Shown in pieces: positions 7,026 through 12,199 of a stretch of DNA of 12,199 nt. Origin of the DNA: Candidatus Caldarchaeum sp. (GTDB taxonomy: Archaea; Thermoproteota; Nitrososphaeria_A; Caldarchaeales; Caldarchaeaceae). The notes under the pieces were generated by a model that had not been told where the DNA came from, ran no database searches, and saw only the letters and a list, made by a program, of their open reading frames with translations. Every line of letters starts with the position of its first letter. Position 1 is the stretch's first letter. A program made the position numbers and the translations under genes. Location: positions 1 to 12,199 of the forward strand of contig JANWZU010000060.1 of the NCBI GenBank assembly GCA_025054795.1, given 5' to 3'.

Positions 7026-7873
7026 AGCTCGAACCTTGGAAGACAGGCCTAGCCGAGGTCTCGTTTCTAAAACCACACGAGCAGTCGATCCAGCGCATAG
7101 TTGACAAACTCGCAGAAAACATCAAAAAATCAGGTAGAATAATCCACCCGGTTATAGTGGACGCTAGCACGGGGCTTGTGGTGGACGGCACCCATAGGGT
7201 CGAGGCGGCAAAACATCTCAAACTACGCTACATTCCCGTCTACAGCGTTGATTATCTCTCGGAAAAAATTGTTCTAGACGGCTGGGGCAGAATTTTGAAA
7301 AAACCAGCGGAATTTCGAAGGCTTTTCGACGAGGCCGTAAAGATAGGGTTCAAACCTTGTGAGACAACAGCCGAGGCCTCTGTATGCTTTTTTACATCAT
7401 CAGGCTCAGCTTCATGCTTATCGCTAGAGGAGGCTGATGTTCACCGGCTCTATGAAAAAATCTCGAAGCTAGAGTCCTACCTCTCCAAGTTCGACATAAT
7501 GTACGTGCCTGAACCGCAGCTGATGCAGGCTCTCATCAGCGGAGGCTCCCAGCTCGGCTACAGGATCCGTCTTCTTCGTAAAACAGAGGTTCTTAACCTA
7601 GTCGAAAGGGGTTTCAGGCTTCCTCCCAAATCAACCCGCCACGTCGTCGACAGGAGGCCGATGTTTGTTCTTTGTCCTTTGGAGATCTTGAGGAGCGTCG
7701 ACGCAGAGAGCCTTTTCCACGACTGGCTGAGCAGGGGAAGCTGGGTCGAGCTTGGTGAGGGAGTTGAGCTTGACAGAAGGTACGATGAAAAAGTCGCAGT
7801 ATTCTACAGAGAGGACCTCCGAAACCTCTATCCTCCTATGGTTCTAGAACTGCTCAAAGCCGTCAAGGCTTGA
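7022..7873 (+). CDS. ParB/Srx-fold protein, candidate free serine kinase (SerK/SbnI-like)
   Basis: The 283-residue product starts at a TTG whose TTGA overlaps the stop of the E1 alpha gene. Its N-terminal half is a ParB/sulfiredoxin-like nucleotide-binding domain: FLKPHEQ (15-21), IIHPVIVDASTG (40-51) and the phosphate-binding VVDGTHRVEAAKHL (53-66). It lacks the DNA-binding helix-turn-helix that true ParB partition proteins carry after this domain. A C-terminal region of about 200 residues includes LPPKSTRH (200-207) and RRPMF. Length, the D-G-x-H-R motif and the C-terminal region resemble archaeal ADP-dependent serine kinase SerK and staphylococcal SbnI, which make O-phosphoserine from free serine. 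That match is from memory. Convergence with the serA-type gene fits a phosphoserine role. The fold is likely; the activity is unproven. Confidence 0.65.
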   Translation: MKLEPWKTGLAEVSFLKPHEQSIQRIVDKLAENIKKSGRIIHPVIVDASTGLVVDGTHRVEAAKHLKLRYIPVYSVDYLSEKIVLDGWGRILKKPAEFRRLFDEAVKIGFKPCETTAEASVCFFTSSGSASCLSLEEADVHRLYEKISKLESYLSKFDIMYVPEPQLMQALISGGSQLGYRIRLLRKTEVLNLVERGFRLPPKSTRHVVDRRPMFVLCPLEILRSVDAESLFHDWLSRGSWVELGEGVELDRRYDEKVAVFYREDLRNLYPPMVLELLKAVKA

Positions 7874-8786
7874 TGGCTTCTATTATCTTAGCCGCTAGCA
7901 TTCTTCCAGCAGCCTCCTGAGCTTCGTAGGTCTGGGCTCCTATGTGTGGAGTGGCAACCACGTTGTCGAGCTCAAGCAGCTTGCTTCCCGTAGGAGGCTC
8001 ACGCTCAAAAACATCAAGCCCAGCACCCGCCAGCCTACCTGTTGAAAGAGCTTTGTAGAGAGCTTCTTCATCAACGACCTCACCCCTTGAAGCGTTCACC
8101 AAAATTGCGGAAGGCTTCAACAAAGCAAGCTTTTCCGAGTTGATAAAGTGTCTCGTCTCAGGAGTTAGAGGGACGTGCAGCGTGATCACGTCTGAGTTTT
8201 TAAGGACTTCTTCTAGAGAGGTGAGCTTGGCGTCGGCTTCCTCGAGAAGCTCGGCCGGTATCTGGATTACGTCGTAGGCCAGTATTCGCATGCCCATAGC
8301 ATGGGCGATTTTAGCCACGGCTCTTCCTATCCTTCCATACCCTATGACTCCAAGAGTCTTTCCAGCGAGCTCGACACCCATGGCCTCGTGTTTGGGCCAT
8401 TTGCCGGCTCTCATGACCCTGTCGCACCAAGCTATCTTCCTAGAAACAGCCAGCATCAAACCTATCACGAGCTCTGCGACGCTGTTGGTTGGAGCCTCGG
8501 GGGTGTTGAGCACTTTAACGCCGTGTCTGGCCGCCGCTTCCACGTCGACGTTGTCAAGCCCGACTCCGGCCCTCCCAACAACCTTCAAGGAAGGCAGCCC
8601 GCTCTCGATAACCTTCGCCGTCACCTTCGTCCGGCCACGCACCACCAACACGCTGCAGCCTTTGACGGTTTTCTCAAGCTCGGCGGCGGAGATGTCGGGC
8701 CGGTACTCGACTTCGAAACCAGCTTCCTTGAGCATCTTGACAGAGGCTTGGTCTATGGGGTCGGCTACCAAGACACGCAGACCCAT
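7863..8786 (-). CDS. serA: D-3-phosphoglycerate dehydrogenase, short form without ACT domain
   Basis: The 307-residue product is a D-2-hydroxyacid dehydrogenase. It resembles archaeal phosphoglycerate dehydrogenases, which oxidise 3-phosphoglycerate to phosphohydroxypyruvate as the first step of serine synthesis. Seen are VGRAGVGLDNVD (70-81), NTPEAPTNSVAE (94-105), the NAD loop GVIGYGRIG (146-154) with Asp172 at the end of the second strand favouring NAD, and the catalytic triad Arg234 (NASRGE), Glu263 (EREPP) and His281 (TPHIGAQT). It ends right after the catalytic core, so the regulatory ACT domain of longer SerA proteins is missing; this is common in archaea. Other 2-hydroxyacid dehydrogenases cannot be fully excluded. 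The 3' end overlaps the convergent serine-kinase-like gene by 11 bases. The start is placed for a leaderless transcript. Confidence 0.87.
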   Translation of the reverse strand: MGLRVLVADPIDQASVKMLKEAGFEVEYRPDISAAELEKTVKGCSVLVVRGRTKVTAKVIESGLPSLKVVGRAGVGLDNVDVEAAARHGVKVLNTPEAPTNSVAELVIGLMLAVSRKIAWCDRVMRAGKWPKHEAMGVELAGKTLGVIGYGRIGRAVAKIAHAMGMRILAYDVIQIPAELLEEADAKLTSLEEVLKNSDVITLHVPLTPETRHFINSEKLALLKPSAILVNASRGEVVDEEALYKALSTGRLAGAGLDVFEREPPTGSKLLELDNVVATPHIGAQTYEAQEAAGRMLAAKIIEAIKP

Positions 8787-8808
8787 CGGTGGTCATTATG
8801 TTTTTGGC

Positions 8809-8817
8809 GTATTTAAG
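8809..8817 (-). promoter_or_regulatory. TATA-like box for serA
   Basis: Minus-strand CTTAAATAC ends 22 bases before ATG 8786, consistent with a leaderless serA transcript. Confidence 0.5.
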
Positions 8818-8831
8818 TCAGAGACAAACAT

Positions 8832-8839
8832 TTTTAATA
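8832..8839 (+). promoter_or_regulatory. TATA-like box for the eS26 gene
   Basis: TTTTAATA ends 24 bases before ATG 8864. The 77-base divergent region therefore carries one box for each direction. Confidence 0.5.
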
Positions 8840-8863
8840 TGGGTTTATAGCTAATACTGCGTC

Positions 8864-9148
8864 ATGCCTTTCAAGAGGAAAAGCAGGGGAAGGTCGAAAG
8901 GAGCTAAAGGCAAGGAGGCGACGGTTCAGTGCGACAACTGCGGCGCATACGTCCCACGCAGCAAGGTCCAGCGGGTCACGAGAAGGGTTTCTCTAGTTAG
9001 AGGAGACTTGGCTCGTGAGCTCAAGCAGGCCGGCGCATACTTGGCTGAGAACATAGTGGTGAAAAACCTTTGCATCAGCTGCGCCATCCACTACGGCGTT
9101 CTGAAAGTCCGAGCTAGGCAGGAGAGGAAGCCGGAGCAGTTCATCTAG
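8864..9148 (+). CDS. rps26e: 30S ribosomal protein eS26
   Basis: The 94-residue basic product has the eS26 layout: a Lys/Arg/Gly-rich N-terminus, the first zinc-ligand pair CDNC (Cys23, Cys26), a central region rich in charged residues, and the second pair CISC (Cys70, Cys73) followed by AIHYGVLKVRARQERK, the family's C-terminal signature. eS26 sits near the 3' end of 16S rRNA at the mRNA exit channel of the small subunit. Among archaea it is found in TACK and Asgard lineages but not Euryarchaeota, so it is a useful marker here. It appears to be transcribed on its own from a leaderless promoter. A T-rich stretch follows the stop codon and could terminate it. Confidence 0.95.
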   Translation: MPFKRKSRGRSKGAKGKEATVQCDNCGAYVPRSKVQRVTRRVSLVRGDLARELKQAGAYLAENIVVKNLCISCAIHYGVLKVRARQERKPEQFI

Positions 9149-9168
9149 TTTGTTTATTCTGGGAATGG

Positions 9169-9175
9169 TTTAATA
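9169..9175 (+). promoter_or_regulatory. TATA-like box for the htpX-like gene
   Basis: TTTAATA ends 27 bases before the GTG at 9203 and supports that start over the in-frame TTG at 9212. Confidence 0.45.
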
Positions 9176-9202
9176 GCAAGAGACGAATTCCGTTGAGTTA
9201 GG

Positions 9203-10180
9203 GTGAATAGTTTGAGTTCTGCACCTGAGAGGGCTAGGCTGTCTCTCGTGAAGCTGCGAGTGGCGATGCTTGGAACTTGGGCCCTGATAACCGCTCTGGC
9301 TTCGCTGCTTTTCGTAGCCGTCCTAGCTCTGCTGAGAATACCTCTACTAAACTTCTACAGCATAATCGGGTTCGTCGTCTTCTTCCACGTCTTCCAGTGG
9401 CTAATCGGCCCCTACATGATTAACGCAATCTACCGCGTGAGGCCTGCTTCGGAGGCTGGAATGCCGTGGGTTGAAGAGGCGGTTAACAGGCTGAGTGTTT
9501 CTGCGGGAATGGACAGGCCGCCCAAGGCCTATGTTGCTGAGATAGACATACCCAACGCATTCGCCTACGGAAGCCCGTTGACAGGCCCGATGGTCGCCGT
9601 GACCCGTCGGCTGGCTGAAAGCCTGCCACGTGAAGAGGTTGAGGCGGTGATAGGCCATGAGCTCGGCCACATCAAACACAGGGATGTGTTGTTCATGATG
9701 GCCGTAAGCATAATTCCAGCCATCATCTACTACCTCGGCTACACGTTGTTCGTTTCAGGAGCCTACGGCGGACGCAGAGAGGGAGGTGGCTCCGTGTTTC
9801 TCGTCGGCCTTGTTCTGATGGCTTTCAGCTTCGTCTTCAACCTGTTCGTATTCTACATCAGCCGCCTCAGAGAATACTACGCCGACTACTTCGCCGCAAA
9901 AATCGTCAGAAACGGCGCACGCAACCTGCAGCGTGCTCTCGTAAGGATAATGATGCTGTCGGGTAGAATAAGACGCGACGAGGCCGCTCATTTTGAACAG
10001 TTCAAGGCGTTTCTGATCGCAGACCCCGAGATAAGCATCCAAGCCTTCGGCGACGTTGACGCAGTGGTTGAGCGGGTGAAAAACACGAAGGCAAACACGA
10101 TTGTGGAGTTGTTCAGCACGCATCCAGACCCTGCTAAGAGGCTGAGGGCGCTGGACAACTACGTATTCAGCACGCCTTAG
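9203..10180 (+). CDS. htpX: HtpX-like membrane zinc metalloprotease (M48 family)
   Basis: The 325-residue product, from a GTG start, is an M48 metalloprotease of the HtpX type, which degrades damaged or misfolded membrane proteins. Two hydrophobic helices precede the catalytic domain, at about residues 22-46 and 50-72. The zinc motif is HELGH (152-156), with His152 and His156 as ligands and Glu153 as the base. The third ligand is Glu224 in REYYADYFAA (223-232). Two more membrane helices lie between them (about 161-185 and 197-219), with a Gly/Arg-rich loop at 188-196. The C-terminal FSTHPDPAKRLRAL (304-317) is the conserved end of the family. The catalytic face should be cytoplasmic. It appears to be monocistronic, with the next promoter 27 bases after its stop. 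Confidence 0.93.
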   Translation: MNSLSSAPERARLSLVKLRVAMLGTWALITALASLLFVAVLALLRIPLLNFYSIIGFVVFFHVFQWLIGPYMINAIYRVRPASEAGMPWVEEAVNRLSVSAGMDRPPKAYVAEIDIPNAFAYGSPLTGPMVAVTRRLAESLPREEVEAVIGHELGHIKHRDVLFMMAVSIIPAIIYYLGYTLFVSGAYGGRREGGGSVFLVGLVLMAFSFVFNLFVFYISRLREYYADYFAAKIVRNGARNLQRALVRIMMLSGRIRRDEAAHFEQFKAFLIADPEISIQAFGDVDAVVERVKNTKANTIVELFSTHPDPAKRLRALDNYVFSTP

Positions 10181-10207
10181 AAATCAAGAGTCGAAGCCGA
10201 CACTAAT

Positions 10208-10216
10208 TTTATATAA
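10208..10216 (+). promoter_or_regulatory. TATA box for the tandem HxlR regulator
   Basis: TTTATATAA ends 25 bases before ATG 10242. It is one of the strongest TATA matches in the window. Confidence 0.6.
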
Positions 10217-10241
10217 CGTCGCCTAAGCCTTAAGGCCCGGT

Positions 10242-10808
10242 ATGGCTGAGGCAGATGCGTTAAGCCGTCTCTCACCGGCAATCCTGAGATGCAGGCATTC
10301 GCTTCCCATACTTTCAACCCTCTATCTCCGCCCAACGAGGTTCTCCGAAATCGGGAGGACACTCAACATTCGGTCGAACGTTCTCGTCAGAAAACTCTCA
10401 GCCCTCGAAACACACGGCTTGGTCGAGCAAACGTCATCGGGTTATGCGTTGACCGAGTATGGACGGGCTTTGATGGATGGGTTTTATCCTTTGATTTCAG
10501 AGGTTGAGCCTCAGGTTGTTGCAGAGGTTCTGAAGTGTAAATGGTCTAAAGAAATTCTCAGAAATCTTTTGAAAGGTCCGAGATATAGCGCCGAAATAGT
10601 GAACAGCTTGCGGGGGCTGAGCTGGAAGGTTGCCTCGGACAGGTTAAAGAAGCTGCAGAGGCTCGGGCTTGTTAACAGGCTCGTGATGGCCGAGAGCAGC
10701 CCGGTTCGCGTGGCTTATGTTTTGACTAGGAAAGGTAAGATGACGGCCATGTGGATGGAGTCCGCCATGCTCGAGCAGACGGGCGGGGCTTCCGTAGAGT
10801 ATATATAA
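10242..10808 (+). CDS. Tandem winged-helix (HxlR-like) transcriptional regulator
   Basis: The 188-residue product holds two winged helix-turn-helix units of the HxlR/MarR-like kind in one chain. Unit one spans about 13-84 (AILRCRHSLPILSTL, then FSEIGRTLNIRSNVLVRKLSALETHGLVEQ and YALTEYGRAL). Unit two spans about 94-175 (EVLKCKWSKEILRNLLKGP, then SAEIVNSLRG, DRLKKLQRLGLVNR and VAYVLTRKG). The two align along their length, including the L-[RK]-C-[RK]-x-S-x-x-I-L opening. Typical HxlR proteins are about 110-130 residues with one unit and act as dimers, so this could bind as an internal pseudo-dimer. No ligand domain is seen. It lies just upstream of gcvH, whose TATA box overlaps this gene's last codons, so regulation of gcvH or of itself is possible but unproven. 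Confidence 0.82.
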   Translation: MAEADALSRLSPAILRCRHSLPILSTLYLRPTRFSEIGRTLNIRSNVLVRKLSALETHGLVEQTSSGYALTEYGRALMDGFYPLISEVEPQVVAEVLKCKWSKEILRNLLKGPRYSAEIVNSLRGLSWKVASDRLKKLQRLGLVNRLVMAESSPVRVAYVLTRKGKMTAMWMESAMLEQTGGASVEYI

Positions 10809-10810
10809 AA
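10800..10810 (+). promoter_or_regulatory. TATA box for gcvH inside the end of the regulator gene
   Basis: An eleven-base TATA element, TATATATAAAA, includes the regulator's last Tyr and Ile codons and its TAA stop. It ends 23 bases before the gcvH ATG at 10834, consistent with a leaderless gcvH transcript. Confidence 0.6.
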
Positions 10811-10833
10811 CCGCTTCTGGCTAGCCGTGGATT

Positions 10834-11259
10834 ATGTCGGAGCGGTACGAAATACCTGATGACCTACTTTACACCAAGGAGCATGAATGGGTGAAGCCCG
10901 AGAAGAAAAAATACGCAGTCGTCGGCATAACCGACTACGCTCAGAAAAAACTACGTGAAATAATTTACATTGAGCTCCCACATCTCAACACAAAGATCAA
11001 AACTAGGGAGGTTCTAAGCACGGTCGAGTCTGTCAAGTCGACTGCCGACGTTTTCTCACCTGTTTCAGGCAAAATAGTAGAGGTAAACTCGAAGCTCCTC
11101 GACCATCCTGAGATGCTCAACGAATCACCCTACACAGACGGCTGGATAGCAAAGGTTGAGCTGTCCGACCCAGCCGAACTCGACAAGCTGATGGATGCCG
11201 ACGAATACAGAAGATTTCTCGAAGAGCTGGAAGAGGAGAAAACAGAGGAAGAAATGTAA
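10834..11259 (+). CDS. gcvH: Glycine cleavage system H protein (lipoyl carrier)
   Basis: The 141-residue product is a GcvH: the small protein whose lipoyl-lysine shuttles the aminomethyl group between the P, T and L proteins of glycine cleavage. The start YTKEHEWV (13-20) is the family's hallmark. VVGITDYAQKKLREI (29-43) and the lipoylation site TVESVKSTADVFSPVSG (63-79), with Lys68, follow. SPYTDGWIAKVEL (98-110) is the conserved C-terminal strand. After the core comes an acidic tail of about 15 residues (EELEEEKTEEEM), longer and more charged than is usual. None of the genes for P, T, L or lipoate attachment lies in the window. A role as lipoyl carrier for other complexes is conceivable, since H-like proteins can have other partners. 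Confidence 0.93.
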   Translation: MSERYEIPDDLLYTKEHEWVKPEKKKYAVVGITDYAQKKLREIIYIELPHLNTKIKTREVLSTVESVKSTADVFSPVSGKIVEVNSKLLDHPEMLNESPYTDGWIAKVELSDPAELDKLMDADEYRRFLEELEEEKTEEEM

Positions 11260-11423
11260 AACAGTTGAAGCGGACTCGTTGAAACAAACATGGGCTGGTA
11301 GGAATAAGCAGCCTATTCGCATCGCTTGAGATGTGTGGGGAATGATGTGGCGATCTTTTTCAACGTTTATATTTATGCTGAGACTTTGTTGGGTTGAGAA
11401 ATTTCTGCGAGGAGCTGGTTTGG
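11260..11423 (+). other. Intergenic region: small hairpin, T-run and promoter of the small gene
   Basis: After gcvH there is an imperfect hairpin at 11291-11315 (stem tgggctg/cagccta with one G-T pair) and a T5 run at 11356-11360; either could help end the gcvH transcript, though support is weak. A TATA element TTTATATTTA at 11366-11375 predicts a start near 11395. The Shine-Dalgarno sequence GAGGAG at 11409-11414 stands 9 bases before ATG 11424. Confidence 0.4.
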
Positions 11424-11771
11424 ATGGTGTTGGTTAAGGTTCAGCGTATAACAAGCTACACGGACCCCGAGACGATGAGGCCGGGAAAGATAATCGAGCT
11501 CGTCGAAGTTAGGCGGAGCGGTGGTTTTCAGGCCCTTGGGATGGGGGAGGAGTCTGTGATGGTTCAACGGATGCTCCAGACAGCGATGATGCAGCTCCAG
11601 TCCATGGGGTTGATGCCTGTTTCACGTGAGAACCTTTTCCCGAAGATCATCCTGTACGTGACGGAGCAGGAGTACGACATGCTAAACGTCAAGCTTGAGG
11701 TCAACGAGGTTTACGAGGTCAGCTTCAACGACGGCTCAATAGTCTTCAAAAGACCTCAGGGTATAGGATAG
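11424..11771 (+). CDS. Small conserved-looking protein, possibly arcadin-1-like
   Basis: From ATG 11424 the product has 115 residues; an in-frame TTG at 11394 would add ten, but the Shine-Dalgarno GAGGAG and the TATA spacing favour 11424. It opens MVLVKVQRITSYTDPETMRP followed by GKIIELVEVRR. The middle is Met/Gln-rich and helix-like (about 40-64), and it ends with strands (PKIILYVTEQEYDML, then LEVNEVYEVSFNDGSIVFKR). There is no signal peptide, membrane segment or catalytic motif. The layout of a strand-rich start, a variable middle and a strand-rich end reminds me of archaeal arcadin-1-like proteins linked to the actin homologue crenactin, but this is recollection and no crenactin gene is in the window. 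It is probably a real gene; its function is unknown. Confidence 0.7.
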   Translation: MVLVKVQRITSYTDPETMRPGKIIELVEVRRSGGFQALGMGEESVMVQRMLQTAMMQLQSMGLMPVSRENLFPKIILYVTEQEYDMLNVKLEVNEVYEVSFNDGSIVFKRPQGIG

Positions 11772-11780
11772 ACCACGTAC

Positions 11781-12199
11781 CTAGCCTCGTTCTTTCTCTC
11801 TCCAAAGCAGCTGAAACCACGCCGGAACTTTCGGGTTTTCGACGACGTCGTAGTAGTCGTATGGTTTGATGTCGAGGACAGGTGTGTCTGGGTAGGCGTC
11901 GAGACCCAACACCTTCAGCCCTTCTTGACGAACCTCAACCAGCCTGCAGACAGCCAAGCCTATGGGGTTTGGCCTTGTAGGGCCCCTCGAAGCGAAAACA
12001 CCCACCTCAGGGAGGTCGAGCCTCTTCCTCGGACGGACAAGCAGCTCAGCCCTACGTTCCAAGTGAAGGTAGAAGATTATGAATACGTGGCTGTATTCGT
12101 CGAGACCCTTCAGACCTGCACGGTACTCCCGGTATATCTCTATGTCAGATGGGTTTTTCCAGCGGCTCCACTCCTCCTGCTTGTCGACCGGCATGCCGG
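11781..12199 (-). CDS. trmO: TrmO/TsaA-like tRNA t6A37 N6-methyltransferase (5' end beyond window)
   Basis: The visible part (an ATG at 12194 would give 137 residues) carries the TrmO signature: LKGLDEYSHVFIIFYLH (28-44), GVFASRGPTRPNPIGLAV (65-82) and TPVLDIKPYDYYD (104-116). In bacteria TrmO methylates N6-threonylcarbamoyladenosine at position 37 of threonine tRNA, using S-adenosylmethionine and a beta-barrel fold. Family members usually begin with an extra strand reading like P-I-G-x-[IV]-x-[ST] before the segment seen here. The frame stays open to the window edge, so the true start is probably upstream of 12194. It converges on the small gene at 11424-11771 with a 9-base gap. Confidence 0.85.
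   Translation of the reverse strand, partial: GMPVDKQEEWSRWKNPSDIEIYREYRAGLKGLDEYSHVFIIFYLHLERRAELLVRPRKRLDLPEVGVFASRGPTRPNPIGLAVCRLVEVRQEGLKVLGLDAYPDTPVLDIKPYDYYDVVENPKVPAWFQLLWREKERG

Noticed and set aside
7022..7873. ParB chromosome-partition protein.
   Set aside because: Only the ParB/Srx nucleotide-binding fold is present. There is no helix-turn-helix or dimer domain, no parA neighbour and no parS-like sites.
8290..8850. A 186-codon open frame on the plus strand opposite serA.
   Set aside because: It lies antisense to a clear serA gene with all catalytic residues. Its translation is Ser/Thr/Pro-rich low-information sequence, as expected for a shadow of a GC-rich coding strand.
9212..10180. 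TTG at 9212 as the start of the htpX-like gene.
   Set aside because: GTG 9203 has better spacing from the TATA-like box at 9169-9175; the two starts differ by only three residues.
11291..11315. A hairpin after gcvH as an intrinsic terminator.
   Set aside because: The stem is short with one G-T pair and is not followed directly by a T run. Archaeal termination does not rely on such hairpins, so it is not called as a separate feature.
11342..11381. A possible C/D-box guide RNA: C-box-like ATGATGT and D-box CTGA.
   Set aside because: The C box has a mismatch, no C' or D' boxes are found, and the D box lies next to the TATA element of the downstream gene.
1..12199. CRISPR arrays, insertion sequences, tRNA genes or attachment sites.
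   Set aside because: No regularly spaced repeats, transposase motifs, cloverleaf-like runs or flanking direct repeats were seen by reading both strands.

Overview
The window reads as a piece of an archaeal chromosome, most likely from the TACK lineages (Aigarchaeota/Caldarchaeales, Thaumarchaeota-related or similar). Three things support this. It carries the ribosomal protein eS26, which among archaea is found in TACK and Asgard groups and not in Euryarchaeota. Nearly every transcription unit starts with a TATA-like box 22-28 bases before the start codon, the geometry of leaderless archaeal transcripts. Genes are compact, with overlapping stops and starts. The exact lineage is an inference. 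No CRISPR array, tRNA, rRNA, insertion sequence or integration scar was seen.

Layout. Positions 1-201 (-) hold the N-terminus of an MFS transporter, divergent from an acyl-CoA dehydrogenase (281-1417, +). The dehydrogenase converges, with interlocked stop codons, on a two-gene unit on the minus strand: a PaaK-like phenylacetate-CoA ligase (2397-3704) followed by an ornithine cyclodeaminase/mu-crystallin family enzyme (1414-2388). A 95-base divergent promoter region separates this pair from a four-gene plus-strand operon with overlapping frames: FAA-hydrolase family enzyme (3800-4765), a homocitrate/isopropylmalate-synthase-like enzyme (4765-5976), a thiamine-diphosphate 2-oxoacid dehydrogenase E1 alpha subunit (5949-7025) and a ParB/Srx-fold protein resembling free serine kinases (7022-7873). 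The operon converges on serA-type phosphoglycerate dehydrogenase (7863-8786, -). Then come eS26 (8864-9148), an HtpX-like membrane protease (9203-10180), a tandem HxlR-type winged-helix regulator (10242-10808), glycine cleavage H protein (10834-11259), a small protein that may be arcadin-1-like (11424-11771) and a TrmO-like tRNA methyltransferase cut by the window edge (11781-12199, -).

The most interesting part is 281-7873. It groups enzymes that activate, condense, cleave, decarboxylate and desaturate organic acids, in combinations that do not form a standard pathway I recognise. The E1 alpha has no E1 beta beside it. The condensing-enzyme homologue appears to lack two residues used by known Claisen-type synthases. 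The acyl-CoA dehydrogenase lacks the usual C-terminal catalytic glutamate. A serine-kinase-like protein sits at the operon end, tail to tail with serA. Together these suggest an undescribed organic-acid or phosphoserine-linked pathway. The substrates cannot be read from the sequence. The right-hand third is mostly housekeeping.
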